A stretch of DNA of 64,000 bases from an uncultured Lachnospiraceae bacterium (GCA_902776305.1 CACYPS010000020.1:18129-82128), one strand, 5' to 3'; shown: positions 52,126 through 61,176, numbered from the stretch's first letter. Numbers and translations: made by a program. The notes: generated from the letters alone by a model not told the origin.

Positions 52126-52220
52126 TATCTTATCGGAACCGCTTCACGAACCCGATAATCAAAATGCGGCCGATAAATCGGCCTTTTATCGAAAGTTGCT
52201 GTGCAACTTCCGATAAGATA
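52126..52220. repeat. Multi-arm inverted repeat element, 95 bp
   Basis: Closing arms TATCTTATCGGAA / TTCCGATAAGATA (13 bp, perfect) enclose two more perfect hairpins, GGCCGAT-aa-ATCGGCC (52168-52183) and AAGTTGC-tgt-GCAACTT. It lies in the 547-nt intergenic space between the Rpn and the primase-helicase genes. It looks like a small mobile palindromic element or a structured RNA. Nothing else is seen in 51880-52426 except the palindrome at 52320. Confidence 0.65.
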
Positions 52221-52319
52221 TAATATGAAAACCAACGATTCAAAGAAGGCATAATAAAAGCCTCCAGCGGATCGCAGACGTGTGCAGTGGAAGGTACCTT
52301 GGCGCCGCGCACGTCGCGG

Positions 52320-52341
52320 CAAGAACGCCGAAGCGTTCTTG
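52320..52341. repeat. Intergenic palindrome AAGAACGCC-type, copy 2
   Basis: CAAGAACGC-cgaa-GCGTTCTTG: same arms as the copies at 36785 and 62266 with a slightly different centre. Confidence 0.75.
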
Positions 52342-52426
52342 AAAGTCCCCAAGAGATGAATTGTTGAAATGTAAATCTCCAAAAGTGATAAGAAACGCTG
52401 TCACAATAATTATCCGGGAGGAAAAC

Positions 52427-55390
52427 ATGCGTATCGATGAGCACAACTTGGATTCTCTTCGCAAGTTTATTCGAGAATTGCAACAGGAAAATAATACTCT
52501 AAAAGCTCTTCTCTCAGAACATAATATTCCTTACGAAGAGCAAAATGTATTAGAAGAAAATCCCGTCCCGGATGAGTATGATGAGGATCAGGGCGCCCGC
52601 ATTATTCCATTTGACTATACAAAAGAAAATGCGAAAGTGTTCTATAGCTATTTCTGGGGCCGCACAGATGTTTATGCAAAGCGAGGAAAAAAGGGTGGGT
52701 ATTTTCCGCAATGCTCAGGGTGGTATAATAATCCTTTATGCCCTAAAAAAACAAATCCAAAGACTTTTTGTGATGAAGACTGCACATATAAGGCGTGGCG
52801 GCCTTTAGAACTGTGGATGATTCAGCAGCATTTGGCAGGTAAGAAAGACGATTATACAGATGTATTAGGAGTATATCCTCTTTTCCCTGACAATACCTGT
52901 CGCTTTCTTGTCTTTGATTTTGACAATCATGAAAAAGACGCTTATAAGAATGACGATGCCAATACCGATGACCTATGGAAAAGCGAAGTAGATGCTCTGC
53001 GAAAGATTTGTGAGATAAACCACATTGATGCTTTAGTTGAAAGATCCAGATCCGGCAGAGGCGCACATCTTTGGATCTTCTTTAAGGCCCCTGTGCAGGC
53101 CGCTCTGGCAAGAGCATTTGGATTCGCTCTTCTTGACCGGGGGGCATCATCCATCAATCTTCCCTCTTTCAAATATTATGATCGTATGTATCCGTCTCAG
53201 GATGTTCTCAGTAAACTGGGGAATCTTGTTGCGCTTCCTCTACAGGGACAGGCGCTGAAACAGGGAAACAGTGCCTTTATTGACACTTCATGGAATGCAT
53301 ACCCGGATCAGTGGCAGAAGCTTCGTTCTGTTCGTAAATTATCAGAAGAAGAAGTGATAAACTATTTGCAACAATGGAGCGCTGACGCATCTTTGCAACG
53401 GTCAGGAACTATCTACGCAAAGGATAATCATCAAGTGCGTCCATGGAAAAAAGATGAAATATTACATTCGGAGGATGTCATAGGCGAAGCACTTCACATT
53501 GTTCTGGATAATGGCGTATTTGTAGATACCCTGAATCTTCTCCCGCGCCTACAGAATCAGATCAAAGGCCTTGCCACAATTGATAACCCTGAGTTCTTCA
53601 AAAACAGGGCAGCCGGGCGATCCAACTACTATAATCTACGGACAATATCCACATGGAGTGAAACAAATGGTTATATCAGAGTGCCACTTGGACTGCTGGA
53701 AACCATCCATGATAAAGCAACGGCGAGTGGCATCACAGTTGATATTTCCGACAAAAGATGTCACGGGACTCCGATTCGTGTCAGATTCAAAGGGGAATTG
53801 CGCCAGCAGCAGGAATATGCCGCAGCAAAGTTGGAAAAGTTTGAGAACGGCGTATTAAACGCCCCGACAGCCTTTGGAAAAACGGTTCTTGCAGCCTATA
53901 TGGTTTCACAGAGAAAGGTCAATACACTAGTACTGCTTGAAAGCACAGATCTTCTTCCGCAGTGGATTAACGAATTTGAACATTTTCTGGATATCGATGA
54001 AGCGCCACCTGTTTACTATACACCTACAGGAAGAGTAAAGACCCGAGACAGTGTGATCGGAACATTAAAAGCCGGTCAGGACAAAACGACCGGCATCATT
54101 GATTTTGCCCTGATTGGATCCGCTTATCATAAAGGAAAATTCTTTTCAAATATCGATTCCTACGGAATGGTTCTTGTCGATGAATGTCACCATATCGCCT
54201 CCTCTCAAGGCCAGGCATTAATGCAGAGGATTCGCGCAAAATATGTTTACGGTCTGTCCGCTACGCCGAACCGGAGTGATCGACTTGATGAGATCATAAC
54301 TATGTTGCTCGGACCGGTCAGGCATAAATACACTGCAAAAGAGCAGGCAGATGAGCAAGGGCTCGAGCGATTTGTGATCCCCAGATTCACAAGAGTGGTC
54401 AACATCACCGGAGAACCGTTAGATATTCATAAAGCGGACGAGCTGATTTCATCGAATGAAAACAGAAATAATCAAATAGTCCAAGATACAATCCAGGTGA
54501 TTTCAAATGGACGCACGCCTGTAATCCTCACGAAGTTAAAGAAGCATGCGGAAGCTTTAAAACAACAATTAGAAGGTTGCGCTGACTCTGTATTTCTGAT
54601 TTATGGCGGTCAAAGTGAAAAGCAGAATCAGGAAATAAAAGATAATATGCTGTCACTACCACGTGGAAAAACCATGATCTTGATAGCAACGGGACAGAAG
54701 ATAGGCGAAGGTTTTAACTTTCCGCGGCTTGATACATTGATGTTAGCTGCGCCAATCAAATTTGAAGGAAGGCTGACTCAATATGTCGGCAGGTTAAATA
54801 GAGTTTATGACGGGAAGCACGATGTAATGGTCTATGATTATGTTGATACTCACATTGGATTTTTCGATCGTCAGTATAAAAACAGATTAAATTCTTATCG
54901 CAAACTTGGTTACAAGATTTTATCGACACCAATCGAAGAAAAGCAACAGGCAAATGTAATTTATGACCGACGGGATTACATGGAGGTATTCGAACGAGAC
55001 TTGATAGAGGCAAACCGGGAGATTGTGATTGCAAGCCCTGGTATACAGAGAACTAAAGTGGAACGCCTCATTCGGTTAGTGAAGCCTCGTCAGGAAGCGG
55101 GAGTATCCGTAACGGTAATTACCGTGAGCCCTGAATACCAGGGATTCGAAGACACGATAGAAATACACATACTGATGGAAGAAATGAAAAGAAATGGTAT
55201 CATGGTGAGGACAACGGACGAAGATTCAGAGCATTATGCGGTCATTGACCGGAGACTCGTCTGGCATGGAGGAATGAATCTTCTTGGAAAAGCCGATGCT
55301 TGGGATAATCTGATCCGAGTGGAGAGTGTGCAGGCGGCAGCTGAATTGTTGGAAATGTCAGACGCTACTATTAACACTCCATCAGAATAA
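52427..55390 (+). CDS. TOTE-type primase-helicase with PLD-like C-terminus
   Basis: 987 residues from ATG 52427 (GGGAGG upstream). Domains in order: a short N-terminal coiled coil (MRIDEHNLDSLRKFIREL), a Cys4 cluster (C96, C105, C115, C119), an archaeo-eukaryotic primase domain with the FDFD metal-binding motif at 163-166 and H214 in RGAHLW, a superfamily 2 helicase with Walker A APTAFGKTV near 480-487 and DECH at 585-588, LSATPNR, GRLNRVYDG, and a C-terminal PLD-like domain with HYAVIDRRLVWHGG near 937-950, in which the usual lysine is replaced. The primase type matches that of TOTE conflict systems. It stands alone here without visible partner genes. A defence role is inferred. Confidence 0.85.
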   Translation: MRIDEHNLDSLRKFIRELQQENNTLKALLSEHNIPYEEQNVLEENPVPDEYDEDQGARIIPFDYTKENAKVFYSYFWGRTDVYAKRGKKGGYFPQCSGWYNNPLCPKKTNPKTFCDEDCTYKAWRPLELWMIQQHLAGKKDDYTDVLGVYPLFPDNTCRFLVFDFDNHEKDAYKNDDANTDDLWKSEVDALRKICEINHIDALVERSRSGRGAHLWIFFKAPVQAALARAFGFALLDRGASSINLPSFKYYDRMYPSQDVLSKLGNLVALPLQGQALKQGNSAFIDTSWNAYPDQWQKLRSVRKLSEEEVINYLQQWSADASLQRSGTIYAKDNHQVRPWKKDEILHSEDVIGEALHIVLDNGVFVDTLNLLPRLQNQIKGLATIDNPEFFKNRAAGRSNYYNLRTISTWSETNGYIRVPLGLLETIHDKATASGITVDISDKRCHGTPIRVRFKGELRQQQEYAAAKLEKFENGVLNAPTAFGKTVLAAYMVSQRKVNTLVLLESTDLLPQWINEFEHFLDIDEAPPVYYTPTGRVKTRDSVIGTLKAGQDKTTGIIDFALIGSAYHKGKFFSNIDSYGMVLVDECHHIASSQGQALMQRIRAKYVYGLSATPNRSDRLDEIITMLLGPVRHKYTAKEQADEQGLERFVIPRFTRVVNITGEPLDIHKADELISSNENRNNQIVQDTIQVISNGRTPVILTKLKKHAEALKQQLEGCADSVFLIYGGQSEKQNQEIKDNMLSLPRGKTMILIATGQKIGEGFNFPRLDTLMLAAPIKFEGRLTQYVGRLNRVYDGKHDVMVYDYVDTHIGFFDRQYKNRLNSYRKLGYKILSTPIEEKQQANVIYDRRDYMEVFERDLIEANREIVIASPGIQRTKVERLIRLVKPRQEAGVSVTVITVSPEYQGFEDTIEIHILMEEMKRNGIMVRTTDEDSEHYAVIDRRLVWHGGMNLLGKADAWDNLIRVESVQAAAELLEMSDATINTPSE

Positions 55391-55518
55391 AACTTACTGA
55401 AATACCCGATATATTTTAAACCGAGGGATGCCTTTGGCACCCTCGGTCTGTCTCTACCGTCCTTAACTTATGTCCGGACTATAGCGGACATTTTTTATTG
55501 TTACGCTTGTTCGTGCAG

Positions 55519-55912
55519 CTACTTCCTCATGCTATCAAGTTCTTCCTGTCGCTGCGTAATTTGGTCTTGGAGCTGCTCCATCTCAGCTTGAAGCCGCTCC
55601 TTCTCACCTTGAAGCCGCTCATTCTCAACTTGGAGCTGCTCATTCTCAACTTGGAGCTGCTCATTCTCAACTTGGAGCTGCTCATTACTTCTCTTCAACT
55701 TATCAATCATATAATCCACTGTATTTCGATCCAGTTCCGCAAGCGCCTCTGAAAAAATCCCCATAACATCCTCCGTGTTCTGACAGATCTCGTAAATATG
55801 CCTGTAAATATCCCTATAAGGAACGTGAGCCATGCATCCAGTTCCGTGGATATATCTCCATTTTGATGTTTCTTCAGGAAGATGTCAAGTGAGATGAAAA
55901 ACCTCAATTTTA
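55519..55912 (-). pseudogene. Remnant of a second Rpn nuclease gene
   Basis: The C-terminal third of an Rpn gene almost identical to residues 205-300 of the copy at 50845-51879: SLDIFLKKHQNGDISTELDA, then after a frame change near 55833 RDIYRHIYEICQNTEDVMGIF. The coil is built of NEQLQVE heptads (three units of 21 bp) and diverged heptads. The nuclease domain is missing. Confidence 0.85.
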
Positions 55913-56350
55913 GAGTTTTTTCTCCATCCTGACACAGGTAAAATTTCCCCACTCCACAATAACCGGCTCTCCCGCTGAAAAACCAAGCCTCTCATAGAAT
56001 CCGACCGCCACGTCTCTGGCCTCAATCCGTATGCAAGTGTATCCCAGTTCCCGGATCCACTCTTCTGCTGCCTCAATAGTCATACGGCCAAGTCCTCTTC
56101 CCCGATAATCCGGAAGCACGACCACGCGTCCGATCATGACCGTAAACTTATCGAGTTCATAGAACCTCGCAGTTGCAACGGGAAAATCGCCATCGAGGAT
56201 CACAATGTATTTCGTATCCGGGCCGTCATGCTCATCGAACTCCTCCCTGAGCGTGATGTTATGCTGTCTTGCCATCCCCTGAATGCGCACATAATAAGCG
56301 CCTGTCTGCTGCCAAAGTTCGGTAGCTCTCATTACCTGAAACGGTTCCAT
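55910..56350 (-). CDS. GNAT-family N-acetyltransferase
   Basis: A 146-residue GNAT enzyme. Seen: IGRVVVLPDYRGRGLGRMTIEAAEEW, with the acetyl-CoA pyrophosphate loop RGRGLG, and GFYERLGF near the C-terminus. It transfers an acetyl group from acetyl-CoA to an unknown amine. It lies between two remnants of Rpn genes on the same strand, which suggests insertion or recombination at this locus. Confidence 0.92.
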   Translation of the reverse strand: MEPFQVMRATELWQQTGAYYVRIQGMARQHNITLREEFDEHDGPDTKYIVILDGDFPVATARFYELDKFTVMIGRVVVLPDYRGRGLGRMTIEAAEEWIRELGYTCIRIEARDVAVGFYERLGFSAGEPVIVEWGNFTCVRMEKKL

Positions 56351-56386
56351 ACATCCCCCTCTTGTGTTTTAACAGATTTGATGAAC

Positions 56387-56480
56387 TTCCCTCTCCATAC
56401 GTCCAATTCTGCGGACATAATTTATTTTGATATTTCTTTTGGAGAGTGTCAAGAGGAATGGAAATTACAAAGTTTGACGG
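56387..56480 (-). pseudogene. Short remnant of an Rpn-type gene
   Basis: Reads NFVISIPLDTLQKKYQN, corresponding to YIFIPLDIFRKKHQN of the intact Rpn gene, for about 25 codons before losing similarity. No start or ribosome site. Confidence 0.5.
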
Positions 56481-56563
56481 AGCAAACCCCAAGTGATATA
56501 CTTATTATGTAACATTGTTTGTATCTATATATTGTCATCATACATGACGACACAGGAGGTTAT

Positions 56564-57352
56564 ATGGATCTTAAGTTAAAAGATAAAGTTGTTCTCATCA
56601 CCGGCTCAACAGGTGGTATCGGAACCGCTCTGACACACGCGTTTGCAGCAGAGGGATGCAAACTTGCAATTACATCCACCAGACAGGCAAAACTGGACAA
56701 ACTTGTCCCGACAATTGATATCGCCGAGGATCATCTTTTCACACAGGTAGTTGACGTGCGCAATGAAGATGAGGTAAAGGCTATGGTCGACAAGACTGTA
56801 GAACACTACGGCCGTCTCGATGTTCTTGTAAATAATGCTGGCTTTGAAGGCACTATTCTTCCTCTGACAATGCAGACAAGAGAGAACTTCATGGCTGTAT
56901 ATGACATTAACGTATTCGGAGCTATCTATGCAATGAAATATGCGGCTCAGATCCTTGCTGCACAGGGTGACGGATCTATCGTAGTTATTGCTTCCGGAGC
57001 AAGTTTCCAGGGATCTCCGGGAATGACACCGTACATTTCCTCAAAACATGCAGTCGCAGGTATCGCTAAGTCACTTGCACTCGAACTGGCTACAACAGGC
57101 GTCAACGTCAACTGTGTGTGCCCGGGTCCGGTAGATACCGAGATGATGAGAGATATCGAGTCCAAGGCTCTCGGTGATTCTGTCAAGACTGAGGACGCTG
57201 TAAAGCAGTTCGCAGCAGGCACTCCGAACGGACGCTATGCGAAAGCAGAAGAGGTAGCTGCTCTTTCCGTATTCCTTGCATCTCCGCTTGTACGCCATAT
57301 TACAGGCGATCTTGTAAACATCGACGGCGGTGTCGCTGCAAACGGAAGATAA
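56564..57352 (+). CDS. Short-chain dehydrogenase/reductase
   Basis: 262 residues from ATG 56564 behind AGGAGG. Classical SDR: TGSTGGIGTA cofactor loop near 12-21, NNAGF, catalytic Ser in ASGASF, YISSK (Tyr and Lys), CPGPVDTEMM and a C-terminal VNIDGGV. Asp/Arg after the second strand (ITSTRQ) suggests it may prefer NADP, which is uncertain. Substrate unknown; the size and motifs fit 3-oxoacyl, polyol or hydroxysteroid dehydrogenases equally. Strong terminator downstream. Confidence 0.92.
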   Translation: MDLKLKDKVVLITGSTGGIGTALTHAFAAEGCKLAITSTRQAKLDKLVPTIDIAEDHLFTQVVDVRNEDEVKAMVDKTVEHYGRLDVLVNNAGFEGTILPLTMQTRENFMAVYDINVFGAIYAMKYAAQILAAQGDGSIVVIASGASFQGSPGMTPYISSKHAVAGIAKSLALELATTGVNVNCVCPGPVDTEMMRDIESKALGDSVKTEDAVKQFAAGTPNGRYAKAEEVAALSVFLASPLVRHITGDLVNIDGGVAANGR

Positions 57353-57412
57353 AAATCCATTTGATGAATCGCACTTGGATAATCGACTGTGTGATTCAGA
57401 TTTTGTCAAAAA

Positions 57413-57456
57413 ATGCGCCGGATCCCATTATTTCGAATCCGGCGCATATTCTTTGC
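57413..57456 (+). terminator. Terminator of the SDR gene
   Basis: ATGCGCCGGAT / ATCCGGCGCAT, an 11-bp perfect stem with a 13-nt loop, followed by ATTCTTTG. It faces the pseudogene on the other strand and may serve both. Confidence 0.85.
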
Positions 57457-57479
57457 CTAAAATAGCTATTTCTTTATCG

Positions 57480-57787
57480 TCATTCAATACTCTTCCTCGC
57501 CACCACAATCGGCTGATAAAAACCTGTTTCCTCCGGGAACTTCCAAACCACTTCGCTGCAGCCGTATTTAAGCAGCAGGTTCGTCAGCTCCTCTCTGCGG
57601 GTGGCGCGGTATTCGCAGCCAAACTTGCTGATCTGCAGACTATCCTGGTCATCGATAATATACTGGGTCAGCTGATAAAAAGGTGCGTTACCAAATGCAA
57701 TAATCCCTCTTGCCCAAAGCCGGCTATTTTCCGCCTATTGTAACTCTCCCACACAAAGCTGATTCCGCAATCGCTCAGAAATATCAT
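57480..57787 (-). pseudogene. Frameshifted C-terminal part of a SAM methyltransferase
   Basis: The first frame starts with an ATG overlapping the stop of the DUF1801 gene (ATGA) and reads SFVWESYNRRKIAGFGQ. The similarity then continues in another frame as IIAFGNAPFYQLTQYI and ends FYQPIVVARKSIE. These are neighbouring motifs of one methyltransferase type, so a frameshift near 57710 separates them. The N-terminal SAM-binding part is missing. Confidence 0.6.
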
Positions 57788-58206
57788 GCATGATTCCCGG
57801 TCTCAAGACACCATTCTGCTATCTCCGCAATCAGTTCCAGTGGAATCTTATCGGAATACGGAATCTGAATCGATCCCTTACTGTACTTTAAACCAGCCTG
57901 ATCCAGCTTTTCGGAAAAATGATCCACTGCCTCCGGTCCGGGATACAGACCGATATGTTTTTTCTGCGCAGCAAAATGAATGATGTTGTGGCCTTTCCAA
58001 TATGTCGGCATTGACCAGGATATTTTCTCTGTAGTGTCAGGTAACTTACTGATGAGAACCTGCCGCACATTTTGAAGCTGACTTCGGATCTCTTCGTCCT
58101 GCGCAGCTATGTAATCATCAACTGTTTCCGGTGCTTTTCCGCAATAATGGCTTTGTTGCGCCTTCTTGAAGGAGCGTCCGCACTTTGGGCATTTCCACAT
58201 TTTCAT
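57784..58206 (-). CDS. DUF1801 domain protein with N-terminal zinc ribbon
   Basis: A 140-residue protein. The first 22 residues hold CPKCGRSFKKAQQSHYC, a zinc-binding motif. Residues 28-140 are DUF1801 (YIAAQDEEIRSQLQNVRQVL, KISWSMPTYWKGHNIIHFAA, GLYPGPEAVDHF, IQIPYSDKIPLELI), the YdhG/frataxin-like fold. Members have been proposed as iron chaperones or to be linked to resistance; not settled. A frameshifted methyltransferase fragment overlaps its stop. Confidence 0.88.
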   Translation of the reverse strand: MKMWKCPKCGRSFKKAQQSHYCGKAPETVDDYIAAQDEEIRSQLQNVRQVLISKLPDTTEKISWSMPTYWKGHNIIHFAAQKKHIGLYPGPEAVDHFSEKLDQAGLKYSKGSIQIPYSDKIPLELIAEIAEWCLETGNHA

Positions 58207-58279
58207 AAATCCCTTTCACGTGTTTTATATCATCTATTAAGTTAATAGCTCAGACAGTGTCTGACTTTCCTGGTTTTTC

Positions 58280-58600
58280 TCACTTCTCCACCGGCTCTAA
58301 ATACTGCACAACCTTTCCGGTCCTATTCGCATACTCGATTTCCGATCGAGTGCTGGAACCAATATAGCCTCCGACATTTATCACAAAGATCTCATCTGCC
58401 ATATCAATTTTTCTCTTATGCATGTCATCCAGCATCTCCTTTGTCCCCTCGGTCCAGACCTCGCTATCACCGGAATGACCAAAGAGCCCCACGCTGATAA
58501 CAATGTTGCCCTCCAGCGTCAGATGCTTTTGGGCTTCCATGAATGCATCCTTAAATCGCGTGCTTCCGCAGAGTGTAATGACTTTATACTTACCGACCAT
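58280..58600 (-). CDS. Nucleoside 2-deoxyribosyltransferase-like protein
   Basis: A 106-residue protein beginning YKVITLCGSTRFKDAF, with ADEIFVINVGGYIGSSTRSEIEYA near the end, the pattern of the small nucleoside 2-deoxyribosyltransferase/DUF4406 group that binds nucleotides and cleaves N-glycosidic bonds. It is shorter than true NDT enzymes. It follows the DUF503 gene by 17 nt on the same strand. Specific substrate unknown. Confidence 0.75.
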   Translation of the reverse strand: MVGKYKVITLCGSTRFKDAFMEAQKHLTLEGNIVISVGLFGHSGDSEVWTEGTKEMLDDMHKRKIDMADEIFVINVGGYIGSSTRSEIEYANRTGKVVQYLEPVEK

Positions 58601-58617
58601 TTTAACTACTCCTGTTA

Positions 58618-58899
58618 TCAGCGAATCTCACGTTCTTCATCGATAATTTCCGCCTCACAGTTTTCCTCTACGAACCGTGAAATCTTATCCATCAGGCTGT
58701 CTGCCTGAGCGTTATGCGGAACGATGGCGGCAACACCGACCACGATAATCTGATGCGTATCCTGCTCATCGATTTCAGCTGCAGAGACATGAAAGCGGCT
58801 CTGCAGCTTCCCTATTATGCTTTTTACGATCATTCTTTTTTCTTTCAGACTATGGACCCAGGGGGCATGCAGCCTGAATGTAATAGCAGCAATTTTCAT
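58618..58899 (-). CDS. DUF503 (YlxP-like) protein
   Basis: A 93-residue DUF503 protein: HAPWVHSLKEKRMIVKSIIGKL at the N-terminus and NAQADSLMDKISRFVE later. The family is usually found beside ribosome maturation genes (rbfA), but here it is beside a deoxyribosyltransferase-like gene. Function unknown. Confidence 0.9.
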   Translation of the reverse strand: MKIAAITFRLHAPWVHSLKEKRMIVKSIIGKLQSRFHVSAAEIDEQDTHQIIVVGVAAIVPHNAQADSLMDKISRFVEENCEAEIIDEEREIR

Positions 58900-58991
58900 G
58901 ATTTTTACGGATATCGGACCGTTTTCCCGGTTTCTTTGATATGTTTAATCTCTGACTACTTGTTTCTTCATCATTCCAAACACGGACTCGA

Positions 58992-59345
58992 TTATTTCAG
59001 CTTTGCAATCCATTCCTCTTCTTTGAAACCGGTCAGAACAAATCCATCACCAACCACCAGCGGCCGTTTCACCAGCATACCATCTGTTGCCAGAAGCGCG
59101 AGTTGCTCATCCTCACTCATCTCTGGAAGCTTTTTCGAGAGACCCATTTCCCGATAAGGAACTCCGCTCGTATTAAAGAAACGCTTCAGAGGCAGACCAC
59201 TTACGGTATAGTATTTTTTCAGCGTTTCCTCGTCCGGATGATTCGATTTGATGTCAATAACTTCATGCTCAATTCCGTTCTCTTCCAACCATTTCAGGGC
59301 TTTCCTGCAGGTGGAGCACCTGCTGTAGCAATACACTTTAATCAT
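58992..59345 (-). CDS. Arsenate reductase/Spx-family protein
   Basis: About 117 residues from ATG 59345 (MIKVYCYSRCSTCRKALKWL). The Spx/ArsC thioredoxin-like fold carries CSTC near residue 10, then GLPLKRFFNTSGVPYREM and LLATDGMLVKRPLVVGDGFVLTGF, typical of the YffB/ArsC-like group rather than of true Spx. Likely redox or glutathione/thiol-linked function. It follows the glutaredoxin-like gene. Confidence 0.9.
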   Translation of the reverse strand: MIKVYCYSRCSTCRKALKWLEENGIEHEVIDIKSNHPDEETLKKYYTVSGLPLKRFFNTSGVPYREMGLSKKLPEMSEDEQLALLATDGMLVKRPLVVGDGFVLTGFKEEEWIAKLK

Positions 59346-59410
59346 TTCATATATTCCTTTCTCTGATGATTGTTTTGTTCTATGACTGCTCATCATACTC
59401 CCGAAAAAAC

Positions 59411-59647
59411 TCATGCCGGGTGTTCTTCCAGCCATTTTATAATATCGAGACTCTCATAAAGCGGCTTCCCGTCAATAAACAGGCAGGGCACCTGACGTTT
59501 TCCTCCAACTGAAATCAAAGTCTTCTCTGCTTCCGCGTCCTGACGTATATCTTTATAGATGATATCGGTCCTGCCGGTGGAGTCAATATACTTCATCACG
59601 CGCTGGCAGTATGGGCAGGTATCAAATTTGTAGAGTTCTAAAGTCAT
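59411..59647 (-). CDS. Glutaredoxin-like protein
   Basis: A 78-residue protein with the redox motif CPYC at residues 11-14 (FDTCPYCQRV), RQVPCLFIDGKPLYES with the cis-proline, and a C-terminal helix. Probably reduces a small disulfide or thiol target. Followed by the arsenate reductase-like gene 65 nt downstream of its stop. Confidence 0.92.
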   Translation of the reverse strand: MTLELYKFDTCPYCQRVMKYIDSTGRTDIIYKDIRQDAEAEKTLISVGGKRQVPCLFIDGKPLYESLDIIKWLEEHPA

Positions 59648-59745
59648 CGCAAAAACCTCCTTGTTTTATAAAAAAGAACAATGCTATACAGATTCCGTCT
59701 ATTACCTTAACAGGTTTCGGGAATATTCTACTCGCCTCTTTTACT

Positions 59746-61176
59746 TTACAGCATCGTCTTACTGATCAAAGCCGCATTATTACTGCCGCTCCGATTATCA
59801 CTGGGGGTTTTCCCCACTGTAACCATGTACCTCTGATCGCCTCCGTAAGTAATCTTATAATGCTTACCGGCTTCCGTAATTTCAAATCCAAGACTCTGAA
59901 GTTCCTGCCTCATGGCACCGGTCAGATTTTTGTATCCCTTGAATAAAGCCTTGATTCTTTGTTTCCGCTCATCGCTCAAATGATAGTAGGGGTTATTTTC
60001 CAAAATATCCTCCAGAACATCTGCCTTTCTGGTCGCTTTTTCTGTAGCAGACAAAGCCTCATCTAATGTTCCGAGTACCATGTCGCGGATTTCACCCTGA
60101 TAGAATTCCTCCTCATCACCAAAATATAAGATCGGAGCGGCATCTGATTCGGCATACTTGGCGCGTAGCCCCTGATTTTCATACTGCAGGGCTTCATTTG
60201 CCTTTGTCAGCTCAGCGACCTTTTCCTGCAGTTCCCTGAGATCCTCATCAAAGGTTTCATACACCTTGTCAACTTCATCCTCCGCCGCCTGTCTGGCATG
60301 TTCTGCACTCATGCGGATGGAAACCTGGCGCTCCAACTGTTCATTAAGTACGGCTCCATACACACCCTGCCATGTAAATAGCCGGTCTATCCTCTGAGAA
60401 ATGCCATACTGAATCACACTGCGAATCACCTTTTCCAGACGCACCTCCGGATTTCCTGTGGCGCTTCTAAAACAGAAGCTCTTCTTCCCGACTGTTTCTG
60501 AGAGATATTTAATGCGTACGTTGCCGAATGGATTGTTGGATTTTACATAACGCGTTCGGATCTCGGAACACTGATTACGAGAATCCTCCACCAGTACATG
60601 TGCGGCCCCCTTTAATCGGGATGCAAGCCAGGTAATACTTAAGGGATCTGTATCCTCTTCTGTTTTTGAGACAAGGACCACCGGCAGTCTGTATTGCTTC
60701 TTTTCCTCAAAAATATTTCGCAACATGTCTATATTATCGTCCGTGATGCTTATGGGAGTTCGTAATACCGGAAGATTCCGGTCATCCTGAAGAAATTCAT
60801 GTGCTATAAGCAGTGATATAAAATGCGGCGTCGAAAAGACCGCGTCCATGACCAGCGCTTCTTCGCTGTATGTACGGTCCAGTCGGATAGCAACACGTCT
60901 TTTTTCAAAATTTACCACGAAATCCGAATCCCATGCCACACCATCATCACTGATTTTCTCATGACGAACGGCTAATATGTTTTTTTCGGGATATTCGATA
61001 AATTGCAGCCAGAGACTGTCGTTCCCGTAACGGGCTGTACGCTCACCATGCCAATCGATTCCGGTGACTCTGTTTTCAGCATATTTGCTTGTCTCATTCC
61101 ATTCTAATACCAGCCGGATGAAATCCTCCGGGGTGACGGATTCTTTGATTTCGAGAATTGTTGAGAACAGAAGCAT
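59746..61176 (-). CDS. Uncharacterised protein with coiled coil and HicA-like C-terminus
   Basis: A 476-residue protein of unknown family. Residues 1-275 form an alpha/beta region without known catalytic motifs (SDDGVAWDSDFVVNFE, HFISLLIAHEFLQDDRNLP). Residues 285-345 are a coiled coil (AEDEVDKVYETFDEDLREL, ELTKANEALQYENQG). The region 350-415 is acidic and helical. The last 60 residues (LQSLGFEITEAGKHYKI, RYMVTVGKTPSD) resemble the small double-stranded RNA-binding-like HicA fold. The layout suggests a nucleic-acid-related or defence protein, which is inference. Confidence 0.65.
   Translation of the reverse strand: MLLFSTILEIKESVTPEDFIRLVLEWNETSKYAENRVTGIDWHGERTARYGNDSLWLQFIEYPEKNILAVRHEKISDDGVAWDSDFVVNFEKRRVAIRLDRTYSEEALVMDAVFSTPHFISLLIAHEFLQDDRNLPVLRTPISITDDNIDMLRNIFEEKKQYRLPVVLVSKTEEDTDPLSITWLASRLKGAAHVLVEDSRNQCSEIRTRYVKSNNPFGNVRIKYLSETVGKKSFCFRSATGNPEVRLEKVIRSVIQYGISQRIDRLFTWQGVYGAVLNEQLERQVSIRMSAEHARQAAEDEVDKVYETFDEDLRELQEKVAELTKANEALQYENQGLRAKYAESDAAPILYFGDEEEFYQGEIRDMVLGTLDEALSATEKATRKADVLEDILENNPYYHLSDERKQRIKALFKGYKNLTGAMRQELQSLGFEITEAGKHYKITYGGDQRYMVTVGKTPSDNRSGSNNAALISKTML

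Noticed and set aside
56564-57352. Assignment as bile-acid 7- or 3-hydroxysteroid dehydrogenase
   Set aside because: Motifs are those of SDRs in general; no specific residues or bai-type neighbours support it.
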